64,000 bases of DNA from assembly GCA_963842355.1 (NCBI GenBank), contig CAWJGC010000011.1, positions 1 through 64,000 of the forward strand, in the 5' to 3' direction. Below the pieces are notes generated by a model, which worked only from the letters and a program-made list of their open reading frames with translations, had not been told where the DNA came from and did no database searches. Source of the stretch: JASHPR01 sp963842355 (GTDB lineage: Bacteria > Actinomycetota > Actinomycetes > Streptosporangiales > Streptosporangiaceae). Shown one piece after another: positions 1 to 8,352 of the stretch (within the stretch, counting starts at the first letter, position 1; each line of letters opens with the position of its first letter). Made by a program: the position numbers and the translations under genes.

Positions 1-164
1 AAATTCTGCTATCACCGTGCGCGGCATGACGGGCTGGCCGTCAATGCCATGTAGAAGAGCTTGTTCGCAGGGGTGGCATGTGTGGTCGCTCGTGAGCTGC
101 CGCCCGGCGGTCTGGTGACGGAGCGTGGTGTTGCTCGGATGAAACGCGTGCGCAGGCCAGCCCG

Positions 165-560
165 TCACGGTGTCAGCCGGGACCAGATCGCTTCGCGGGC
201 CGGCGCGAAGCGGCCGGCAAGGTCCACGGCCAGGGCCACGAGTTCCTGGTGGGACATCGCGGTGAGTCGCCCGGCCAGGTCATCGTCGTCGCCGAGGACG
301 GCCCAGGCCAGTGCTGTCATATGCGCGCACAGCCCGGCGTCGTGGTCACGCGGGCACAGGCACTCACCAGCCAGCGGCCTCTCGCCGTGGTGGAGCAGCA
401 GTTCGCCGGCGGCGATCCCCTCACCAGGCAGGCACCCCCACACCGAGTACTCGTCCCAGTCCAGGTCCTCGACCTGCCCGGCAAGTTCCCGGCCACGGGC
501 CAGGCTGGCCGGCGTGGCCGCGCGTTCCAGGTCGCGGCGGGCAAAGCCCGGCGTCAGCAT
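165..560 (-). CDS. SWIM zinc-finger protein
   Basis: 131-aa protein with a SWIM-type zinc motif: C67-x-C69 followed by C78-x-H80, inside a segment reading GECLCPRDHD then GLCAHMTALA. SWIM domains bind nucleic acid or mediate protein contacts and occur in SWI2/SNF2 ATPases, MuDR transposases and stand-alone bacterial proteins. Here the domain stands alone, with an acidic N-terminal half that I do not recognise. The ATG at 560 overlaps the stop of the upstream dsRNA-binding gene by 7 nt, so the two are almost certainly one operon and translationally coupled. Specific role unknown. Positions 1-164, downstream of its stop, hold nothing I can identify. Confidence 0.75.
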   Translation of the reverse strand: MLTPGFARRDLERAATPASLARGRELAGQVEDLDWDEYSVWGCLPGEGIAAGELLLHHGERPLAGECLCPRDHDAGLCAHMTALAWAVLGDDDDLAGRLTAMSHQELVALAVDLAGRFAPAREAIWSRLTP

Positions 561-1480
561 GGCCGCTCTCCCTTCGGCGCCGGCGCGTCATCAGCGTCGC
601 CGGATGCGTCTTCGGCGGCGGGGTCGTCGTCGGCCAGGCGGGCCAGCAGCGCCGCCGCGGCGGACGCCTTCGCGGCTGCTTTCGACCCTCCCGTGCCCCG
701 GGCGCAGGCCGGGCCGGGCATGCCCGTTACCCGGGCGGACACCGTGCAGGAGAACACCGGCCGGTGCGCTGCACCATCCACCCCGGTCTCCCAGGCCAGG
801 TCGGTGACGTACCCGGCCTGAGCCAGCTCGTGGAGCGCCTGGACCGGCGCACCGCTGACGGCGGCCGGCGCGGGCGGCGGCCCGCCCGCAGCGGCCGGCG
901 CCGCTGTCCCGGGCCCTGCCGCCATGCCGTGCGCGGCGCCGTCTTTGTCCTTGCCCGGCGGCGCCGGGGCGGCTGATCCGGTGAGCGTTCCGTCGGCGCC
1001 GACCCGGACCCCGGCCTCACGGAGCCAGTGCCGCAGTGCCGAGGTGGGCACGCCCAGCTCATCACCGGCCGCGCGGATCGTCGCTCCCTGATGCAGCAGT
1101 GTCTGCGCGATCTCCACCAGCCGCGCCCGGCCGCGGGCCGCCCCCGCGGGCAGGCCGTGCCACGCTCCCGCGTCCTGCTCGGCCTCGGCCAGGTCGCCGC
1201 CGGCCGCAGCGGCCAGGCAGCCCAGCGAGCAGTACAGGCCCACCCGCAGATGCCGCCCGCCGCCGCCGGCCGCGCGTTCCAGCACATACCAGCCGGCCGG
1301 AACCCATCGGCCCCGCGCCGCCAGCCGGCACGACCGGCAGTAAAACGACCGTTCGGCGACCTGCCCGAACGGGCGCGAGGCTGCCACGTCCGCCCCGCGG
1401 CGCGGCCCTCCGGCAGCAGGCGACCCCGATTCCGGCACAGCACAAGAATGCCAGCCCGGCACCGCCCGCGCGGCAACCAC
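554..1480 (-). CDS. Zinc/HTH/dsRNA-binding-domain protein
   Basis: 308-aa modular protein. Residues about 45-90 carry a zinc-ribbon-like pattern (C48-x2-C51, then C84-x3-C88). Residues about 120-150 form a helix-turn-helix of the kind seen in transposase N-termini (LVEIAQTLLHQGATIRAAGD, then a recognition-helix region ending HWLREAG). After a Pro/Ala linker, residues about 214-282 match a double-stranded RNA-binding fold: an alpha helix (ALHELAQAGY), a beta stretch (PVFSCTVSARV), then the lysine-rich GGSKAAAKASAAAALLARL helix. This combination is not one I can name. It overlaps the SWIM gene downstream by 7 nt. The start at 1480 is the longest possible; a later start is possible because the first 40 residues are low complexity. 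Confidence 0.7.
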   Translation of the reverse strand: MVAARAVPGWHSCAVPESGSPAAGGPRRGADVAASRPFGQVAERSFYCRSCRLAARGRWVPAGWYVLERAAGGGGRHLRVGLYCSLGCLAAAAGGDLAEAEQDAGAWHGLPAGAARGRARLVEIAQTLLHQGATIRAAGDELGVPTSALRHWLREAGVRVGADGTLTGSAAPAPPGKDKDGAAHGMAAGPGTAAPAAAGGPPPAPAAVSGAPVQALHELAQAGYVTDLAWETGVDGAAHRPVFSCTVSARVTGMPGPACARGTGGSKAAAKASAAAALLARLADDDPAAEDASGDADDAPAPKGERPC

Positions 1481-1669
1481 CGGTGACGCCCAGGTCCGCG
1501 CAACCGCGCTGGCGGGACCGGGCGGTGCGGCGGGCCGGCCACAGAATGTGACCGGCCGGGCTGGCTGCTGGGATCAATCGCGGCGCACCGGCTCAGATAC
1601 CAGGATGCGGGGAGAGCTCCCAGTAGAAGAGGAAAGTGCAAACGATCTTCTTCACGCCGGGAGCCCGTC

Positions 1670-3406
1670 ATGCCAGTCTGCCCTGACCTGCCGCACGGTG
1701 TCATCCCCGCCGCTGAGGACCAGGCCGGCCTGGGGGTGCTGGGCGGGGCCGGGATGGTAGCGGTGCGGGTGGCTAACGTGGCCTCGCCGGCCGGGGCGGG
1801 GCTGGGCAAGGACGGCCGGACCGCCCTGGTGACGGCCGGGGCCGGCAAGATCCGCAGCGGAGATGCGGTGGTGTTCTGCAAGCCGGTGGCGGTGGCCCGG
1901 GCGGTGGTGCGCCGCGACGGGCGGGTGCAGGCCGCCGGGCATCCGGCCGATCACGCCCGGCTCGGCCTGGCCGAGGACCGGCTGGACGCGCTGGCCGGGA
2001 CCGCTGGTGTCATCGACCAGGTCGCCGGGGCGGCGGAGCTGATCGGCAAGGTGAACGGGAAGGCGCGGCGGGCGATGACTGCGGCGCTGGCGATCCGGTT
2101 CACCCTGCTGATGACGCTGATGCCCGAGGCGGATTACCCGGCGGTGATGGACGCCCTGCTCGGCGACCTGGCGCTGGTGCCCTGGCAGCGGCCTTTCCGG
2201 GTACCCACCGCGACGGTCGCCTCGACCTGGCGGGAGGCGCTCGGCCCGGCGCCGCTGGAGGAACTGCGGGACATGGTGCTGGCCGGGATCGACGCCGAGC
2301 ACCGCGAGCATGATTACCGGGCCGTCAGGGCCGGGAACCTGGACGTGGGCTCGATCGATGGGTCGCTGACCCGGGTGCCAGATACCCCGGGCAACCGGGA
2401 GGCGTTCGGGTCAGCCGGCACGGCCGACGACTCCTCGCCCTACCCCCAGCTGCGAGAGCTGCGGATCTCCGACGCCTCCACCCGCGCAGCCCTGGCCGTG
2501 GCCTCAGGGCCGGCGGGCGCCGCGGCCAGCGGGGCGCGAGAGAAAGGCGAGGCCGAGCAGAAGCTGCTGGACAAGGCCCTGGACGACTACCCGGCCGTAT
2601 TCACCGGCAACCGCCTGTGGGTGATGGACCGCAACTTCCCCGGCGTCCCCCGCATCCAGCGGATGCTCGGCACCGGCACCCATGTGCTGATCCGCGTGAA
2701 GAGCGACATACCGTTGCGGCCCGCCGGGGGCTTCGCACCCGACGGCTCCTACCTGGCGGAGATCTCCGGCGGCGGCATCACCCTCACCGTCCGGGTGATC
2801 GAGTACTGGGTCACGATCGACGGGACCGACGCCCCCGAGCTGTTCTGCCTCATCACCGACCTGCACGACCACGACATCTACCCGGCTCCGGTCCTGGCCG
2901 CCGCCTACCACTGGCGGTGGATCGGGTCGGAAACCTGCCTGAAGGAAGCCAAGTCCGCGATCAGCGGCGCCGGGCCGTCCACCGGCGCGATGCTCCGCTC
3001 GGCATCCCCGGCCCTGATCGCCCAGGAACACGCCGCCTGGATCACCGCCACCGAGCTGGCCCGCGCGGCCGCCCGCGCCGCCGCGGCCACCGCCCGCCCA
3101 GCCCGCAAGGGCAAGCGCACCGGCCAGCCAGTGCATCCCCGGGAGATATCGTTCACCGCCGCCCGCCGCGCGCTCATCACCACCGCCCGCTCCGGCACGG
3201 CCACCGCCAGCCTGCCCGCCTCCGCGATCAGGGCCAGCCGCGACAAGATCCTGACCGGCCTGGCCCGCTGCCGCATCGACGTCGACCGCAGCCGGCACCG
3301 CGACCGGAAAACCAAGACCCGGGCGGCCTTCCCGCCCGGCGGGCCGCGCATCCCTACCTTCACAGCCGAACCCGAGATCAGCGTCTGCGGCCAGCTGGCA
3401 GCGTGA
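1670..3406 (+). CDS. IS4-family-like DDE transposase
   Basis: 578-aa DDE transposase. The first catalytic Asp lies in NLDVGSIDGSLTRVP, the second in LWVMDRNFPG, and the Glu in the C-terminal Y-x2-R-x4-E-x6-K block (YHWRWIGSETCLKEAK), the family YREK signature with one extra residue. An Ala/Lys/Arg-rich tail after about residue 470 is common in actinobacterial members. The reading frame is open throughout, so the enzyme may be intact. I could not find convincing terminal inverted repeats in 1560-1670 or 3410-3540, so the element ends are undefined. It lies directly upstream of the decapitated tniA remnant and may have caused that truncation. Confidence 0.85.
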   Translation: MPVCPDLPHGVIPAAEDQAGLGVLGGAGMVAVRVANVASPAGAGLGKDGRTALVTAGAGKIRSGDAVVFCKPVAVARAVVRRDGRVQAAGHPADHARLGLAEDRLDALAGTAGVIDQVAGAAELIGKVNGKARRAMTAALAIRFTLLMTLMPEADYPAVMDALLGDLALVPWQRPFRVPTATVASTWREALGPAPLEELRDMVLAGIDAEHREHDYRAVRAGNLDVGSIDGSLTRVPDTPGNREAFGSAGTADDSSPYPQLRELRISDASTRAALAVASGPAGAAASGAREKGEAEQKLLDKALDDYPAVFTGNRLWVMDRNFPGVPRIQRMLGTGTHVLIRVKSDIPLRPAGGFAPDGSYLAEISGGGITLTVRVIEYWVTIDGTDAPELFCLITDLHDHDIYPAPVLAAAYHWRWIGSETCLKEAKSAISGAGPSTGAMLRSASPALIAQEHAAWITATELARAAARAAAATARPARKGKRTGQPVHPREISFTAARRALITTARSGTATASLPASAIRASRDKILTGLARCRIDVDRSRHRDRKTKTRAAFPPGGPRIPTFTAEPEISVCGQLAA

Positions 3407-3535
3407 CCGCATCCCCCTGACCACCGCACCCGCCCTGCCCGCCGACCCGTGGACCCGGCCGCACGCCCGGAGCGACATCCGGGTCTCTGCCGCGCCCGCC
3501 CCGCCGCAGTCACTCTCCGTACAGCATCTGCATGA

Positions 3536-4327
3536 CTGCCCCGCCAGGGCAGCGACGCTCAGGAACCAGCCGACAACGCCGAACTACATGGCATTGGGCT
3601 GGCCGTGCCCGAATGGCCGCACCTGAAGCTGTCGCCGAACGAGATGTATGAGACGGGGGTGGCCCGGGCGGGGCTGCTGCGGATCCCGGCCTCGCCCGAG
3701 CTGGCCTATGAGTTCTTCGAGGTGCACCCGCGCACGATCCAGCATTACGGCGTCGAGGTAGGCGGGCTGCGCTACAACGGCGCGGCCCTGGATGCCTACC
3801 GCAATGCTGAAAGCCCTTACGGCGGGCGGTACGCCGGCAAGTGGCCGATCCGGATCAATCCCGACGACGTACGGTACGCCTGCTTCCAGGACCCGGCCGA
3901 TGGCTGCTGGCACCGGCTGGAGTGGGAGCATGCGCCCGGGCTCGGGACGCCGTTCAGCGGCGAGGCCGCCCGGTACGCCCGCAGCCTCGCCGCCCGCCAG
4001 GACCGCTGGCCTGATACAGGCCGGGCCCTCGCCGAGCTACTCGCCCGGTGGGACAAGGGCATGGTCACCGGGCGGCGGGAACGCCGCATGGCTGTCCGGC
4101 TGGCCGCCGAGCGCGCCGCCCTGCCCGTCCCGGCCCGCCCGGGCGACCCGGCGAGCCAGGCTGCCTGCGTGCCGGGCGGCACCGGCCATGCTGCCGGGCT
4201 GGAGCCTGCAGACGCCGCGCTGCGACTGGTTCCCTGCACAGACGCTGATGATGACGACGATGAGGAGATCTTCGACGACCCCGATGACAGCGATTTCTAC
4301 GCCGACGCCTTCGAGGTCCTGCAATGA
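3536..4327 (+). pseudogene. tniA: tniA/TnsB-like transposase, C-terminal remnant
   Basis: The frame opens at 3536 right after an in-frame TGA (3533-3535) and encodes the Mu-transposase C-terminal beta-barrel region of a TniA/TnsB-type transposase: PHLKLSPNEMYETGVARAG, a HPRTIQHYGVEVGGLRYNG strand block, WPIRINPDDVRYACF, then an acidic tail. The N-terminal DNA-binding and DDE rve domains are absent, although full-length family members have roughly 600-700 residues. A GTG at 3605 could restart translation of a 240-aa fragment. The stop overlaps the tniB start (ATGA at 4324-4327), so the original operon structure is preserved. Loss of the 5' part is probably linked to the adjacent IS4-type transposase gene. 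Confidence 0.8.
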
Positions 4328-5433
4328 CCGGGCAGTTCTACAGCCTGTCCCGTAAGGAAGGCTGGCGCCGCTACGTCGAGGCCCCCGCGCGCGTCCAGCC
4401 GGAGCGGCTCACCGCCGGTGAGCTGGCCAGGCTCAGCGACCACGCCCGTGAGGATTACGACGAGGCCCGCCATGACTGGCACGCCAATTTCGGCATCCTG
4501 CGAACCCCGCAGCTCGCGGCAGTTCATGACGAGCTGGAGCAGATCGTCGCGTCCAACCGGCAGGACCCGGACCGGATGCGCGGCGCCGCAGTGATCGACG
4601 CGCTGCCGGGCCTGGGCAAGACGACCATGGCCAACGTCTTCGCGCGCGCTTTCGACCGAGCCCAGATACGCCGCCACGGGCCAGTCACCGGCGAGGGACA
4701 CGAACGCATCCCGGTGTTTCGGGTAGGGCTGACCTCCAACACCACCCTGCGCACGCTGAACCGGATGATCTGCGAGTTTTACGGCCACCCGGCAACCGAC
4801 AGGGCGAACGCCGCGCAGCTGGCCAGCCACGCCGTCGACTGCGTACTCAGCTGCCAGACACGCGTCGGGGTAATCGACGATGTTCACTTCATCGATCCCC
4901 GGCGCACCGACGGCCTGCATGTCAGCAACCACCTGAAGTGGCTTGCCAGCGAGCTGCCGGTCACCTTCATCTACGTCGGTGTCGGGCTGGCCGAGCGCCG
5001 CTTACTCGCCGAGGGACTGGCCGGGGACAGCGCCGTGCTCGCCCAGACCGCCCGGCGCTGGACCTGCCTGCAGGTACCGCCGTTCGAGGTCGTCTCCGAC
5101 GCCGGGCGAGGCCACTGGCACAGCCTGCTCAAGGCCACCGAGCGTCAGCTGGTGCTGGCCAGGCAGCGGCCGGGCATGCTGGTCTGCCTCGCCGACTACC
5201 TGTTCGAGCGGACCAGCGGCCACATCGGGTCGTTCATCACCCTCATCACCCGCGGCTGCTTCAAGGCGATCCATGGCGGCCAGGAGACACTCACCACCAG
5301 CCTGCTCGACCAGGTGCGGATCGACGAAGCGTCCGAGCAGGCACGCCGCCAGCTCGCTGCAGCATTCGCTCAAGGCCGCCTCACCACGGCACCAGCAGCC
5401 GCACGCCCGGCCGCGAAAGCAGCGGCGTCATGA
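4324..5433 (+). CDS. tniB: TniB-family AAA+ ATPase (TnsC-like)
   Basis: 369-aa AAA+ ATPase. Walker A is at about residues 91-101 (ALPGLGKTT) and Walker B in VGVIDDVHFI. The C-terminal half has a sensor/lid region (FERTSGHIGSFITLITRGCF) typical of TniB. In Tn7/Tn5053-like elements TniB/TnsC polymerises on target DNA and links the TniQ target selector to the TniA transposase. Start and stop both overlap the neighbouring genes by 4 nt (ATGA), showing the canonical tniA-tniB-tniQ operon. The catalytic partner upstream is only a remnant, so this copy is probably not autonomously active unless a TniA is supplied from elsewhere. Confidence 0.88.
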   Translation: MTGQFYSLSRKEGWRRYVEAPARVQPERLTAGELARLSDHAREDYDEARHDWHANFGILRTPQLAAVHDELEQIVASNRQDPDRMRGAAVIDALPGLGKTTMANVFARAFDRAQIRRHGPVTGEGHERIPVFRVGLTSNTTLRTLNRMICEFYGHPATDRANAAQLASHAVDCVLSCQTRVGVIDDVHFIDPRRTDGLHVSNHLKWLASELPVTFIYVGVGLAERRLLAEGLAGDSAVLAQTARRWTCLQVPPFEVVSDAGRGHWHSLLKATERQLVLARQRPGMLVCLADYLFERTSGHIGSFITLITRGCFKAIHGGQETLTTSLLDQVRIDEASEQARRQLAAAFAQGRLTTAPAAARPAAKAAAS

Positions 5434-6056
5434 CAGAGCGGACCCTGCCGATCCGCGTGCCGATCATCTCGGGCGAGAGCCTGGACAGCTGGCTGGAAAC
5501 CCTCGCCCGGCGCAACGGCCTGACCGTCCGAGAGCTGCTCCAGGAGCTGGGCTGGCCGCTGCCGCGCACCCGCTTCAGCCTTGTCCAGGACATCCCCCCG
5601 GGAATACTTCGCCGCGTGGAACGGCAATCCGGGCTGCCGCCAGGGCGCCTCGACGAGGCAGTGCTCGACCAGTACCTGCCTCTGGGATGGGCACGGGACA
5701 GCGGCTCGCAATACTGCCCCGGCTGCCTGTCGGAACGAGACGGCCGATGGCTACTGGCATGGCGCCTGTCCTGGACATTCGCCTGCAGCCAGCACCACGT
5801 CCTGCTGCGCGGTACCTGCCCGGCATGCGGGCACGCCCCCCGCCGGTCAGCCGCCGCCACCGCCCGCCGCCACGCCCCGGCAGCCTGCCCCAACCCCACC
5901 GGCCGGGGCAGCTACTGCGGAGCGGACCTGCGCGCCGATAACGCACCACGGCTAGCGCCAGACGATCCACTGCTGGCTACCCAGCGGTGGATCGACTCGT
6001 TGCTCTCAGAGCGGACCCGAACCGCCGGACAGCGGAAGAAAACGACAGGCCAATGA
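5430..6056 (+). CDS. tniQ: TniQ-family target-selection protein
   Basis: 208-aa protein starting at ATG 5430, chosen because it forms an ATGA overlap with the tniB stop; longer open-frame readings upstream are noise. It has TniQ hallmarks: the N-terminal GESLDSWLETLARRNGL block, then zinc-knuckle cysteines in YCPGCL and ACSQHHVLLRGTCPACG, with WRLSWTF between. TniQ/TnsD proteins choose the integration target in Tn7-like transposons; CRISPR-associated transposons use the same family. At 208 aa it is short, like Tn5053 or CAST TniQ rather than a long TnsD. The transposon end expected downstream is not visible before the IS beginning at about 6180. Confidence 0.85.
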   Translation: MTERTLPIRVPIISGESLDSWLETLARRNGLTVRELLQELGWPLPRTRFSLVQDIPPGILRRVERQSGLPPGRLDEAVLDQYLPLGWARDSGSQYCPGCLSERDGRWLLAWRLSWTFACSQHHVLLRGTCPACGHAPRRSAAATARRHAPAACPNPTGRGSYCGADLRADNAPRLAPDDPLLATQRWIDSLLSERTRTAGQRKKTTGQ

Positions 6057-6179
6057 GAAAACCCCCGGCGACAGATCGGTGAGAAGCGACACGGACGCCC
6101 ACGTCGGCGAGATGGCCACCGCCAACAAGGACGAGAACCTACAGTCTCCTAATGAGTGTTAGCAGGGATGGTTCGGGCT

Positions 6180-8276
6180 GGTTAGCGCGGATTTCCACGC
6201 AGGAGGTTCGGCGCAACGTCAGGTGATCTCGTAGCGCACTGTTCTGCCGCCCCACCAGGGGATGGTGGTGTCGGGGAGGCTGGCTTTGCGCAGGACGGGT
6301 GAGTAGGCGCGTCGTTCGAGCCGGACGGTGATGGTGTTGTTGTCGGTGATGATCTGGCCGGGGGTTTCCAGGAAGCGCCGCTGGATGACGTCGGGGGTGA
6401 CGGCGGCGTAGCCGGGCAGCCGGGCTCGCAGCGCCGCGATCAGGGCCTGGGCCAGGACGCAGAGCATGACGTCCAGGTCGACGTTGAGGTTGACGGTGGA
6501 GGACAGGGCGTCGGCGCAGAACGCGCGGATGATCTCGGCAAGGCGCTGTTCGATGGTCATCCGCCGGGCGTACTGGCTGACCAGGTTGCGGATCGTGGCG
6601 TCGTGCTCGTTGGTGATGATGACGGTGGGCTCCTCGCGGCCGAGGCCGGTGACGACCAGCTGGCGGGCGGTGCCGGGGTAGCCGGTCAGCGTGACGGCCT
6701 TGTCCTCGTGCACGCGGGGGCGGTTGTGCGGGCCGGGCCGGTCCAGGGTGATCGTCTTGAAGCTGGCCGGGGCCAGGCTGCTGATGTGTTTCATCAGGGC
6801 CGCCGACCGCATCCGCAGGGTCAGGAACTTGACCCCGCGGCCGTCGAGCTCGCCGAGGACCTCGTGGGTGGTGACCTTCTGGTCCATGACCAGCATCTTC
6901 GGGTCGTGGCCGGAGACGTTCTCCCAGTGGTCGCAGAACGCGATCGCCTCCCGCGCCTGGGTGGCCTTGGAGATGTCGGCGCTGGCGTAGATGAGATTAT
7001 GCGTGCCGGAGTCCTGCGCGAAGAACGTCAGCACCGACCGGGCGCGCTGGGAACGCGTCGGCACGTAGTGCTTTTCCAGCGCCGGGTCGCGGCCCCAGTG
7101 CATGACGGCGTGGAAGTCCAGGTCGAACACCGCCTCGCCCGGGCTGGCCAGCCCGGCGCCAATCATCTGCTCGTCGAGCGCGGCCAGGAAGCGCTGCTGG
7201 TGGTCGTGCGAGAGCCGGTAAGAGTAGTCGGTCAGCGCGGACTTCTTCGGCAGCATCGCCATCCCCGCCAGCAGCCCGGCCGCCGGGTCGGCCAGCAGGT
7301 CGTCCACGTGCGATACCCGGCGGGTGCGGGTCAGCTTGAGCGCCAGCAGCGACAGCAGCCAGCCGACCGCCGGGACCACGCGCGTGCCGGGGTAGCCGGC
7401 CGCCGCGGCCAGCGCGGGCAGGTCCAGGGCCACCAGGTCGGGCAGCACCAGCAGCAGCCCGGCGCGCGTCGTGTCCAGCCGCTCGGGCCAGGCGGCGAAG
7501 TCGAGCACCTGCGCGCGGGGCAGGCCGGTGTCGCGGCCCGGCGTGGCCGGGCTGATGCTCTGGGCCGGCTGCGGGCCCCGGACCAGCCGGCCGAACCCTT
7601 CCCCGGCCAGGATCTCCGCGACGCTGGTGCGGTTCAGCGGCCTGCCCTCGGCGGCCAGCCGCGCGGAGATCTCGTAAGTGGAAAGGCCCTGCCGGCGCAG
7701 CTCGACCGCCCTTACCCGGGCGCGGTCCCTGGCCGGCGCCGTCCCCGGCGGCGGGCCGGGCTTCTTCGCCGGGGCGAACAGCTCCAGCTTTCCGGCCTTG
7801 TGCTCGCGGACCAGGTTGATCATCGACCAGCGGGTGTAGCCGAACCGCTTCCCGGCCTCGGCGTAGCTCAGCCCGCCGACGTAGTAGGCACGCAGCGCCT
7901 CGTACCGGCGCTGGTTCACCTGCTCCGGCGCGGTGAACCACTCTGCCTCGCCTGGTTGCGGTGATCCGGCTGCCACAAGTTACTTCTACCAGGCGACCGC
8001 GGTAGCCGCCAGCACCCCGCCTCCCGGCCGCGGGCCGCCCCCGATCCGGCAAGGGGACTGCTACCTGCGACAACGTGCCGCATGCGGTGCCGCGCGCAGG
8101 GTAATCACGACACGATAACAAATTACATCGGTGTGATTTGTCAGTCAGATATCCACAACAGCTGAGGTGGGCGCTAACACTCTGACAGTGCATCAGCCAA
8201 GGTCAGACGCCAGACCCGCCGCCGGACCCGCTAGGCAGCTTGCCCCGAACCGAGCACGCGGAAATCCGCGTTAGCC
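6180..8276 (-). mobile_element. 2.1-kb IS with ~37-bp terminal inverted repeats
   Basis: The left end at about 6180-6216 and the right end at about 8240-8276 are inverted copies sharing the pattern GGYTARCGCGGATTTCCRCG followed by GGTTCGG and GCAA. The transposase lies between them on the minus strand. The interval between transposase start and right end (7977-8240) holds no other gene that I recognise. I found no clear target-site duplication, so the insertion may be old or one end may have been rearranged. It separates tniQ from the STAND gene. Confidence 0.75.
6219..7976 (-). CDS. DDE-type IS transposase with N-terminal HTH
   Basis: 585-aa transposase. The N-terminal region (residues about 20-150) holds two helix-turn-helix units (ALRAYYVGGLSYAEAGKRFG and ELRRQGLSTYEISARLAAEG). 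The RNase-H-like core has acidic residues in EAVFDLDFHAVMHWG and KMLVMDQKVTTHEVL, and the C-terminus contains ARRMTIEQRLAEIIRAF, a plausible third catalytic Glu. I cannot assign the IS family with confidence (IS4/IS1634-like superfamily, possibly ISNCY). Start is GTG at 7976. The frame is uninterrupted and the gene fills the IS defined by the terminal repeats. Confidence 0.8.
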   Translation of the reverse strand: MAAGSPQPGEAEWFTAPEQVNQRRYEALRAYYVGGLSYAEAGKRFGYTRWSMINLVREHKAGKLELFAPAKKPGPPPGTAPARDRARVRAVELRRQGLSTYEISARLAAEGRPLNRTSVAEILAGEGFGRLVRGPQPAQSISPATPGRDTGLPRAQVLDFAAWPERLDTTRAGLLLVLPDLVALDLPALAAAAGYPGTRVVPAVGWLLSLLALKLTRTRRVSHVDDLLADPAAGLLAGMAMLPKKSALTDYSYRLSHDHQQRFLAALDEQMIGAGLASPGEAVFDLDFHAVMHWGRDPALEKHYVPTRSQRARSVLTFFAQDSGTHNLIYASADISKATQAREAIAFCDHWENVSGHDPKMLVMDQKVTTHEVLGELDGRGVKFLTLRMRSAALMKHISSLAPASFKTITLDRPGPHNRPRVHEDKAVTLTGYPGTARQLVVTGLGREEPTVIITNEHDATIRNLVSQYARRMTIEQRLAEIIRAFCADALSSTVNLNVDLDVMLCVLAQALIAALRARLPGYAAVTPDVIQRRFLETPGQIITDNNTITVRLERRAYSPVLRKASLPDTTIPWWGGRTVRYEIT

Positions 8277-8352
8277 GGGGGCGAGGGCCTGCAGGCTGGT
8301 GATCGCGGCAGTGATCTGCGTGGCCCAGTCTTCGCGGTGTTATGCCCAGCGC

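Noticed and set aside
6154..6163. GAGTGTTAGC, half of a CIRCE-like sequence, with an inverse copy at 8173-8182
   Set aside because: The spacing is 2 kb and the two copies lie asymmetrically relative to the IS ends, so this is neither CIRCE nor a proper terminal repeat; probably chance.
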